From UBA710 sp051655145 (GTDB taxonomy: Bacteria > Bacillota_I > Bacilli_A > Mycoplasmatales > Metamycoplasmataceae), in contig JBOFZK010000009.1 in the NCBI GenBank assembly GCA_051655145.1, positions 1 through 18,722 of the forward strand: a DNA stretch of 18,722 nt, written 5' to 3'. Below the pieces are notes generated by a model, which saw nothing but the letters and a program-made list of their open reading frames with translations, searched no databases and was not told the DNA's origin. The translations under genes and the position numbers were made by a program. Position 1 is the first letter of the stretch; each line of letters opens with the position of its first letter. This document shows, piece after piece, positions 9,713 to 16,400 of the stretch.

Positions 9713-10503
9713 TACTTATTTAATTCCTTTAAACAAGTTTTTATTATTGAAATTATTAAATCATTAGGGATAGAGCTTCTTTTGCTATATGAACCATTTG
9801 ACATATGTCTTTTATCGCCTTTAATTCTTTCATTTTTAAGATTTAATTTAATATTACTTTTAAAAATTGTTGGTTTTAAAGAAAAGTTTTCATCATAACA
9901 AGAATAATTTGTTTGATTTTCAATTCCTTCAAAGTTTCAATGATTTTTTTGAAACTGTCATGTAGTTGAAGTTTTAGGGTTTTCAATTATTCAAATTTTA
10001 GGAACAAATTTTTGAATAATTTCTATAGTTCCACCAATAGTCGATTCTCCTATTATTCTACTTCTTTCTTTTTGAACGAAATATCTTCTTTTTACTGGAT
10101 GAGCAGTAGTATTATAATTTTTATAATATTGGTTGTTTTTAACTTGCCAAGTTCCATCTTCACTAATTGTTCTTACCATTTTGCCATTACAATCAGCCAT
10201 ACTTCATGATTCACATGGAGGAGAAGCTAAAATAATATCTGGATGTGGTAATTTTTTTAATTCATTTATTAAATTAAAATTATTTAATGATAAATCAATT
10301 CTATGATAAAAAGCTTTTTCTGATTTAGGAAATTTAACATCATTAATACCTACTGAATGAACTTCGATATTTTCAAAATTAGCAATAATAGCTTTTTTAT
10401 ATGAAGATTCTGCATCATCATATAAAGCTCAAACAACTATTTTATTATTTTTAGGGATATAATCGCTATTATTAGAAATAAAATATCCTCTTATAAAGCA
10501 CAT
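9712..10503 (-). CDS. R-M operon A: small DNA cytosine-5 methyltransferase
   Basis: This 263-residue protein resembles the compact Dcm-type enzymes found in phages. The catalytic motif IV is Ala-Ser-Pro-Pro-Cys97-Glu-Ser-Trp, and motif VI reads Ile-Glu174-Asn-Pro rather than Glu-Asn-Val. The end carries Lys-Arg-Ser-Ser-Ile-Pro-Asn-Asp-Leu-Ile. The SAM-binding motif I is divergent (Trp-Ala-Leu-Tyr-Asp-Asp-Ala-Glu-Ser-Ser instead of Phe-x-Gly-x-Gly). The 5' end is doubtful: the ATG at 10503 has no Shine-Dalgarno and gives Met-Cys-Phe-Ile-Arg-Gly, whereas inversion of the segment 10459-10600 would give Met-Lys-Lys-Leu-Asn-Asn-Ser-Asp-Tyr followed by the same protein (257 residues). I therefore think the gene is shown here in its OFF, or only fortuitously open, orientation. 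Confidence 0.78.
10452..10479 (-). repeat. switch A, gene-side recombination site
   Basis: On the minus strand the 15-bp core AATAATAGCGATTAT (10473-10459) encodes Asn-Asn-Ser-Asp-Tyr inside the methyltransferase frame. Its exact inverted copy is at 10586-10600. The central six bases are TAGCGA. Confidence 0.75.
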
Positions 10504-10600
10504 ATTTTATTAAATATAAAAAGAAATTATTATTTTAAAGAAAAAATATATTGAAAAGTAATATTATATATTTATGAAAAAGTTAAATAATAGCGATTAT
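10459..10600. other. switch A: predicted invertible start/promoter segment
   Basis: The segment is bounded by 15-bp perfect inverted repeats, both codon-aligned as Asn-Asn-Ser-Asp-Tyr. Inside, the plus strand carries an AT-rich promoter-like stretch and an ATG-Lys-Lys-Leu start pointing away from the methyltransferase. Inversion would place that start and promoter in frame with the minus-strand gene. The current orientation leaves the gene without an evident ribosome binding site. The inversion is inferred from sequence, not observed. Confidence 0.68.
10562..10576 (+). promoter_or_regulatory. switch A promoter candidate and start codon
   Basis: TATTAT (10562-10567) lies six bases before the ATG at 10574, the same leaderless spacing as the genes at 6684 and 14560. 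The -35 is not clear. It now points away from methyltransferase A. Confidence 0.35.
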
Positions 10601-10624
10601 TTAACTCATAATATAATTCACTAA
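10574..10624 (+). CDS. 16-codon start stub of switch A
   Basis: The plus-strand frame opens with Met-Lys-Lys-Leu-Asn-Asn-Ser-Asp-Tyr, then Leu-Thr-His-Asn-Ile-Ile-His and TAA. Residues 5-9 are the same five as residues 11-15 of methyltransferase A on the other strand, from identical codons. I read this as the detached 5' end of that gene rather than a functional peptide. Confidence 0.5.
   Translation: MKKLNNSDYLTHNIIH
10580..10607 (+). repeat. switch A, outer recombination site (perfect hairpin)
   Basis: AGTTAAATAAT (10581-10591) and ATTATTTAACT (10596-10606) are exact inverse complements around AGCG. This is the most symmetric of the six sites and the best model of the recombinase target. 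It may also fold as an RNA hairpin. Confidence 0.75.
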
Positions 10625-10658
10625 AAAATAAATTAATTATTTAATTTTAAAACAAATT

Positions 10659-11036
10659 TTATATTCCAATAACATTTATTAAATGAATTGCTTGTGTAAC
10701 AAGAGAATTTCTTTTTAATTCATCATTCTTTTTTTGGTTAGCAACACTCATACCCTGACAAGGAGGAGTCGCAATAATAACATCTACGTTCATATTTTTA
10801 TTATCTTTTTTAATTTCATCAAAAATTAAATCTATTGTTTCTTGTTTGGTAAGATCACCATTAATATAACCACTATCAAGATGACATTTCTTATTAATTT
10901 TTTGAATATCTAATCTTTTTTCTAAAATTTCGCATGTTGCAATACACTTAAATCCGTTTTGTTTAAAACCAAAACAACCAATACCGGCACTACTAAAAAG
11001 TGAAATATATGTTAGCTCTTTATTTTTATTTACCAT
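10659..11036 (-). pseudogene. R-M operon B: detached N-terminal half of m5C/m6A methyltransferase
   Basis: The 125-residue frame holds the first part of a cytosine-5 methyltransferase. Motif I is Ile-Ser-Leu-Phe-Ser-Ser-Ala-Gly-Ile-Gly (11-20), and motif IV is Ala-Thr-Pro-Pro-Cys93-Gln-Gly-Met-Ser. It breaks off right after Leu-Ile-Asn-Val-Ile (119-123), followed by Gly-Ile and TAA. Motifs VI to X are missing here but lie on the opposite strand starting at 11118, where the same 15 bases again encode Leu-Ile-Asn-Val-Ile. The gene is thus split by inversion, not decayed: nothing is lost and both halves stay in frame. It has its own promoter at 11048-11074 but no Shine-Dalgarno. The truncated product, if made, lacks essential motifs. 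Confidence 0.85.
10662..10689 (-). repeat. switch B, left recombination site
   Basis: The minus-strand core TTAATAAATGTTATT (10682-10668) is identical to 11118-11132 on the plus strand; the centre is TAAATG. The flank just outside (10654-10667) closely matches the flank of the left site of switch C (16247-16260). Confidence 0.8.
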
Positions 11037-11132
11037 ATTAAAATATTATTATATAGAATAATTATCTTTATCAAAATATAAAATCTTATTATTTATAATA
11101 AACAATTTTTTCGTTTATTAATAAATGTTATT
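10668..11132. other. switch B: predicted invertible segment carrying half a gene
   Basis: The 465-bp segment is flanked by 15-bp perfect inverted repeats and contains a promoter and the first 123 codons of a methyltransferase on the minus strand. Inverting it fuses those codons in frame with the plus-strand remainder (motif VI onwards), giving a continuous 792-residue protein and placing the promoter upstream of the whole operon. The join Leu-Ile-Asn-Val-Ile-Gln-Pro-Asn then Phe-Glu-Asn-Val is what m5C methyltransferases have between motifs IV and VI. Confidence 0.85.
11048..11074 (-). promoter_or_regulatory. promoter inside switch B
   Basis: On the minus strand TTGATA (11074-11069) and TATAAT (11053-11048) are 15 bases apart, and the ATG follows 11 bases after the -10 box. 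No Shine-Dalgarno is visible, so the leader would be only about five bases. Confidence 0.5.
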
Positions 11133-11138
11133 CAACCA
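11111..11138 (+). repeat. switch B, right recombination site
   Basis: The core 11118-11132 matches the inverted left copy exactly. Outside the core the arms (CGTTTATTAAT and GTTATTCAACC) match the symmetric switch A arms at 8 of 11 positions each. TAATAAAC (11096-11103) and GTTTATTA (11113-11120) could also pair as a hairpin. Confidence 0.75.
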
Positions 11139-13142
11139 AATATTTGTATTTTTGAGAATGTTTCCTCTTTTCTTAAAACTATATGTACAGGATTAAATGG
11201 AGATAATCATACAATTAATGAAGAATTAGATATTCAATTATCTGAAAAATATCATTTACTTAAAAAAGTAGTAAATTTAAAAAATTATGGTTGTAATTCA
11301 AGTAGATTAAGAACGATTGTAATTGGTGTAAAAAAAGAGTATTTAAATGTAATTACTCCATTTGAAATTTTTCCTCAATTTTCAAATGAACTTTCATTAA
11401 GTGATGTAATAGGAAATTTAAAACCATTAACAAAAATGGGACAAATAGATAATAATAATTATCTTCACTATTTTAAACCATATTTAGAATATAAAAGAGA
11501 TTGAATAAAGGTTTTAAAAGAAGGACAATCAGCAATGGATAATCCTATGAATCTAAGGCCTTATTATTTTGATAAAAATGGTAATAAAAGTTTAATAAAA
11601 AATTTATTTGGAGATAAATTTAAAAGACAGCACTGAACAAAAGTAGGTCCTTGCATTCATACAGTAAGTGACTGCTTAAATAGTCAAAATACTATTCACC
11701 CAAAAGATGATAGGGTTTTTAGTATAGCTGAATTAATGAAGTTAATGTCCATTCCTAGTAGTTTTAAATGAAATAATCACATTAAAGAAAATACAGACAT
11801 TCAAGAAAAAATAGAATGAATATCAAAAAATGATTCAATGATAAGAAAAGTAATTGGAGAAGCTGTTCCTACTGAAGTATTTTATAGAATGGCTAAAAAT
11901 ATTAAAAATATTTTATATAAAGAAAATGATCCCCTTAATTTTTCTAATGATTTTGAAAAAAATAATAAAAATAAAATTAAACATGCCGCTTATTACACAT
12001 CTAGAATAAATTTAAATTATATTTATGATGCGCTTCCTGATTTTAGTTCTGATAGCGAGTTAGTTATTGTTGAACCTTCTGTAGGATTAGGAAATTGCAT
12101 ATATCCTTTGTTTAAAAAATATTCACACTTAAAAAAAGTAAAAATAATTGCAATCGATATTGACAAAAATGTTTTTAAAGACTTAAAAGAAAATTTAAAA
12201 ATAATGAATACACCCAAAAATTTTATTTTGGAGTTTATAAATAAAGATTTTAATGAATTTATATATGATGGGAAAATTGATTTAATTATAGGTAATCCAC
12301 CATTTTTAGTAAGCAATAAAAAAGGAAATATTTTAAATACTGTCGAAGATTTTTTTAAAAAATCATTTTCATTTACAAATAACATAATTTTTGTATGTCC
12401 AAAAATGATTTTAAATTCTAGCACATATAAAAATCTTAGAAATTTATTAATTAAGAAAAATATTGAACTTATTGTTGATTTTAATGAATATGGTTTTAAA
12501 GATGTTAAAGTAGAAACAATATTATTAAAAATATCTCCTCATAAAAATGTTTTTACCAAAATTATATCTGTTCACAAAAATTTTATTAACTACCAAAAAA
12601 ATAATTATATATTTGCTCCTGAATTACCTTATTGATTAATTTATAGAAATCAATTATTTGATGATGTTTTTAATTCCTTAAAAAGAAATATTTTCAATAT
12701 ATATAAAAATTATGAAATAGGCAATACTAAATGTGTTAAAAATAATATAAATAATTCATTAATATGAGTAATAAAATCAAAGAATATTTCTTTAGAAAAA
12801 CCAGAGTTAATTCATAAGAATAATTATGATATATATTGTGAAAAAGATTTAATAAAAAATACAAGATTTTATAAGTTTTTAAAAGAAAATAAAAATATTT
12901 ATTTAATTCCAAATTTAAGTTACTTTCCTAGAGTTTGCCCGCTAAAAGAAGACGTTATTCCTAATGGTTCAATAATTGTTGCATTATTAAAAGAAAAAAA
13001 TTCATTATTGACGGAAAAACAACTAGAATATTTTTACTCTAATGAATTTAGAGAATATTATCAAATTGCTCAAAATTTTTCAACAAGAACATTAAATGTT
13101 AACGAAACTACAATTAATTTTTTTGGGGTGAAAGATGAATAA
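11118..13142 (+). CDS. R-M operon B: start-less C-terminal part of fused m5C/m6A methyltransferase
   Basis: The frame is open from 11082 without a start codon. It encodes, in order: motif VI (Phe-Glu-Asn-Val, just after the repeat); motif VIII (Ser-Arg-Leu-Arg-Thr-Ile-Val-Ile-Gly, about 11310); a target-recognition region; motif IX (Arg-Val-Phe-Ser-Ile-Ala-Glu-Leu-Met, about 11716); and motif X (Ile-Gly-Glu-Ala-Val-Pro, about 11855). A second methyltransferase domain follows, with a SAM motif (Val-Glu-Pro-Ser-Val-Gly-Leu-Gly, about 12070) and Asn-Pro-Pro-Phe (about 12294), typical of adenine-N6 enzymes. With the N-terminal half from the inverted segment the protein would be 792 residues. A fused cytosine/adenine enzyme fits an asymmetric target methylated differently on the two strands, as in the HpyAV system. 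The stop overlaps the nuclease start by eight bases. Confidence 0.85.
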
Positions 13143-14475
13143 TTTTAGAAACATGGTAGATAACAGAGTAAAGGCTACAAAAGAAGACAAAGAAATAATA
13201 ATAAATAAACTAAATAACATTAAATATGAAGGATATTATAAAAAAAATATTGATTCTACTATATCTGCTTTAGATCAAAAAAATACTTTTGATGTAATAT
13301 TTGCAGTATCTAATATACTAATTAAAATTATTAATAAAAATGAACATTTTTCAAAAAATGTTTTTTTAAATCCTAGTGATAAATCTAAAGATATAAAACA
13401 TATATTAAAAAATATATCAGCTAGATTTGAACATGCAAAAGCACCTATAAAAGAAGGAACTCAAAAAGAGTATGATAAATACTTTACACAAACATTTGAA
13501 CTTTTATCATATGTTGGAGCTTTAGAAAAAGTAAAAAATAATAATATACCTAATGATAGGTCTCATTTTGTATATAAAATTGTTGATTATGATTTCATTA
13601 AATTATTAGCCAAAGATGAATATAATTGCATTTATCTTATTTTATTACATACCTATAAATTATATAGTTGCCCTGCATTTATAGGGGTTAAAAGAAGTTT
13701 CGAAAATTATATTGAATATAATAATAAAATGAATAAAGAATCTATCAAAGATTCTTTTAAAAATTATATGATAAATAATACCAAGCACAGAGAGGATATT
13801 GGACAAATATATTGTAAATTTATTAATCCTTTATTTTTTATATTTAATCTTGATAAATTTAATGAAAAAACAACAGGATATCCAAAACAATCATATTCTG
13901 ATCTTCAATATAATAGAAAACACATTAGAGATAAAACAAAAATGGATTTTTTAACAAGGAAAGAAGATAAAATAAATAAATATTCTTGTAAAGAACAATT
14001 ATTATCAGAGGTAAAACAAAAAAAGAAAATAGTTGAATGAAATAGAGAATATTTTTTCAATAATTTAATAAAAAATATTAACTCTTATATATCAGAATAT
14101 AGTGAGAAAAAAATTGATTTTTGTGAAGTTCATCATATAATCCCTAAACATGAAAAAACAATGAAAGATAAAATCGATATAAATATTTGTGAAAATTTAA
14201 TTTTACTAAGTCCTAACGAACATACAAAAGCACATGGTGGAAATACAAATTCTTTAGACAAAAAAATATTTATTGAATTATTATACAAACAACTAATTAA
14301 AATAGTAGAATACTCAGAGAAAAAAATAGGAGAATATAATTTATATACATTTTACGAAATGTGTGTAAAGTATGCAGATTTAAAACAAAATAACAAAATT
14401 AATGATGTTGAAATAATTATAGCTTGATGTGAAAACGTTATTTCATATATTGATAAATTTTTAAATTTTAATTAA
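13135..14475 (+). CDS. R-M operon B: HNH restriction endonuclease
   Basis: This 446-residue putative restriction enzyme is paired with the bifunctional methyltransferase. The HNH motif is clear near the C-terminus: Cys330-Glu-Val-His333-His334-Ile-Ile-Pro-Lys, then Glu-Asn354-Leu-Ile-Leu-Leu, then Asn-Glu-His363-Thr-Lys-Ala-His367. His334 is the likely general base and His363/His367 the metal side. The N-terminal 300 residues are Lys/Asn-rich, with no family I recognise, and presumably recognise DNA. Two TGA codons (14038, 14425) are Trp. GGGGTGAAAG ahead of the ATG is a plausible ribosome binding site inside the methyltransferase end. With switch B in the present orientation the operon lacks its promoter, so the nuclease should be silent too. 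Confidence 0.8.
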
Positions 14476-14499
14476 TTTTAAATAGTATTAATTTATAAT

Positions 14500-14524
14500 T
14501 TTTTAACTTTATTAAAGTTAAAAA
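14500..14524. repeat. perfect 11-bp hairpin between operon B and the DUF262 gene
   Basis: TTTTTAACTTT (14500-14510) and AAAGTTAAAAA (14514-14524) pair fully around ATT. It lies 24 bases past the nuclease B stop and could end that transcript, but it lacks a U-run after the 3' arm, so it is not a classical intrinsic terminator. Confidence 0.5.
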
Positions 14525-14547
14525 TGTAATTTTAAAATAAATTGTGC

Positions 14548-14553
14548 GATAAT
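14548..14553 (+). promoter_or_regulatory. extended -10 promoter of the DUF262 gene
   Basis: TGC followed by GATAAT makes an extended -10 box ending six bases before the ATG at 14560. Transcription would start at the start codon (leaderless); no Shine-Dalgarno is present. No switch site is evident here. Confidence 0.45.
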
Positions 14554-14559
14554 AAAAAA

Positions 14560-16233
14560 ATGAAAAATACAACAATACTAATAAATACAAATAAGCAATT
14601 TAAAAATGATCAAAAACAATTAAAAGAAATTTTTGCAGAGTTAGAGAGTGGAAAAATTAAAATTCCTTTATTCCAAAGAAATTATGTTTGAAAAGAAAAC
14701 CATATAAAGGAACTTTTAAACTCTATTGTTTCAAGTGAACCAATTGGAAATATTATTTTATGAGAAACTAATGATAAGTTTGATATTAAAAATAGTATTC
14801 TTGAAAATATTTCTAAAAATAAAGATCATTCTGATTACTTATTTGTAATTGATGGACAACAGCGTTTAACAACATTAATTTCTTGTTTTTATTTTAATGA
14901 ATTAGACAAATTAGAACTTAAAGAACATATAAAAAAATTTTCAAAAATAGTTTTCAACTTTGAAACAAATGAATTTGAAACAATAAGTAAAGAAAAAATA
15001 GTAGACAGAAATAAATATAAAATCAATGAAATTTTTTGCAAAGAAGAAGACATTGATAATATAATAAACAAAAAAGAAGTTGGATATGGTAAAGAATTAT
15101 ATAAATTTAGATCAATAGAAAGAGTACGAAATAAATTTTTAGATTTAAGTATTGGTGTGTTATGTCTTAAAAAAGGTTTTGAGCTAGATGATGCTATAAA
15201 TGTATTTGAAAAAATAAATACCAAAGGAAAAAAACTTACCATTTTTGATATTATTAATGCAAAATGAAGTGCTTTTGAAATACATTTAGAAGAAATTTTT
15301 AAAAACTTATTAAAAAATAAAAATTGATCTGATATACAAGTAATAGATAATGAAACCTTGTTAGATTCAATATTTCTTATTTTAGAAGGAAAACCAATTT
15401 TAAAATCTAAAGATAAAATTCAATTTGAAATAATTGATAAAAATAAAGTTGATGAAACTATTAAGAAATGATCTAAATCATTAGAACTTGCAAAAGAATT
15501 TTTATTTATAAAAATGGGGTTTTCTTCAAAAACTATTCCATCTAAAAATATTTTTAAATGATGTATTTATTTATTTTTTAAAAATAATAATGAAATTCTA
15601 GTTTTTAATAAAATTAATTTAATTAAAAAATATATAGGTTTATTGTCTATTAATCATTCATATGAAAAAAATACAAATAATGTCCTTGAAAAAAATATTT
15701 TATTTATTGATTCTTTAATTTTAAATGATGAAGCTGCTGTTGAAGAACACTTAAATAATTTTTCTATAAAATCATTAAGTGATGATTATTTTTTTGAAGA
15801 ATTGAATGAAACTTCAAAAACTGATATGGTAGCAAAATTGTTAACTTCTTTTTTATGAAAAAAGAATGATTTTTTAGAAGGAACAATAATTAATGATGAT
15901 TATCATTTGCATCATATTTACCCAAAGAAAGGCTACAAAAAGGAAGAGGGATATTTACCAAAAGAAATATCAAAAATTATATCATCTTATGCAAATTTAA
16001 CTCCTATAAATAAAAAAACTAATTTAAATATATATCAAAAAAAATTTTCTTCATATTTTAAAGAATATAAAGAAAATAAAAATAGTTCAATAGAAGAACA
16101 TCTTAGTCACCACGGAATAAATGCCGCTTTATGAAAACAAGATGATAGTATTGACAATATGTTAAAAGCTGTAAAAGATAGATCGAAAGAATTGGCTAAA
16201 AAAATAAATGAAGAATTTAATTTAAAACAATAA
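14560..16233 (+). CDS. DUF262 + HNH nuclease (GmrSD/SspE-like, probable type IV restriction)
   Basis: This is a 557-residue single-chain nuclease. The N-terminal DUF262 (ParB/sulfiredoxin-like NTP-using) domain shows Ile-Pro-Leu-Phe-Gln-Arg-Asn-Tyr-Val-Trp (about 35-45) and the signature Asp98-Gly-Gln-Gln-Arg-Leu-Thr-Thr105. The middle is helical. The C-terminus has an HNH/DUF1524-like site: His451-His452-Ile-Tyr-Pro-Lys, then Asn479-Leu-Thr, then Asn484 and Asn488. In the GmrSD, BrxU and SspE groups this combination restricts DNA with modified bases or a phosphorothioate backbone; applying that here is inference. It has its own promoter and, unlike its neighbours, no invertible element. It sits between operons B and C, and its 3' end is only 28 bases from the left repeat of switch C. 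Confidence 0.82.
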
Positions 16234-16254
16234 TTTTCTATTTTATAAATTTTA

Positions 16255-16282
16255 TATTCTAATAATGTTTATTATTTGAATT
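16255..16282 (-). repeat. switch C, left recombination site
   Basis: The minus-strand core AAATAATAAACATTAT (16277-16262) is the exact inverted copy of 16378-16393; the centre is TAAACA. Arms ATTCAAATAAT and ATTATTAGAAT are almost perfectly complementary. Confidence 0.82.
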
Positions 16283-16288
16283 TTTCAT
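16259..16288 (-). CDS. nine-codon start stub of switch C
   Basis: On the minus strand ATG (16288-16286) starts Met-Lys-Asn-Ser-Asn-Asn-Lys-His-Tyr, then TAG. The last five residues come from the repeat. The plus-strand methyltransferase frame reads Leu-Asn-Asn-Lys-His-Tyr at the other repeat, so this stub is the missing beginning of that gene. Confidence 0.65.
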   Translation of the reverse strand: MKNSNNKHY

Positions 16289-16393
16289 ATGTATTATTAT
16301 ATATATTTATTTCCATATAAAAAAGTATATTTAAATATTATTTAAGTTAATAAAAAATATCATATATTTTATTAGTTAAATAATAAACATTAT
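16262..16393. other. switch C: predicted invertible promoter/start segment
   Basis: The 132-bp segment is bounded by 16-bp perfect inverted repeats. The minus strand inside it has a TATAAT, an ATG and nine codons; the plus strand has only a stop (TAG, 16373) before the methyltransferase frame. Inversion yields Met-Lys-Asn-Ser-Asn-Asn-Lys-His-Tyr-Lys-Thr-Ile-Lys-Val-Phe, an N-terminus of the length seen in M.MpeI. As shown here the operon is OFF and the promoter faces the 3' end of the DUF262 gene. Confidence 0.85.
16296..16301 (-). promoter_or_regulatory. -10 box inside switch C
   Basis: A perfect TATAAT on the minus strand ends seven bases before the ATG at 16288, implying a leaderless message. 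The -35 region is only a T-run. Confidence 0.5.
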
Positions 16394-16400
16394 AAAACCA
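16373..16400 (+). repeat. switch C, gene-side recombination site
   Basis: The core 16378-16393 lies in the first codons of the methyltransferase frame. The left arm AGTTAAATAAT (16374-16384) is identical to the left arm of the outer switch A site. Confidence 0.8.

Noticed and set aside
11095..11107. A C-type recombination site inside switch B (ATAATAAACAATT)
   Set aside because: Only the left part matches; the right arm is missing, and such AT strings arise readily by chance here.
10659..13142. Methyltransferase B as a decayed pseudogene
   Set aside because: No residues are lost and both halves are intact and in phase across identical inverted repeats, which fits a reversible inversion better than decay.
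14500..14524. Rho-independent terminator
   Set aside because: The 11-bp stem is perfect, but the 3' arm is followed by A and mixed bases, not a U-run; kept only as a hairpin.
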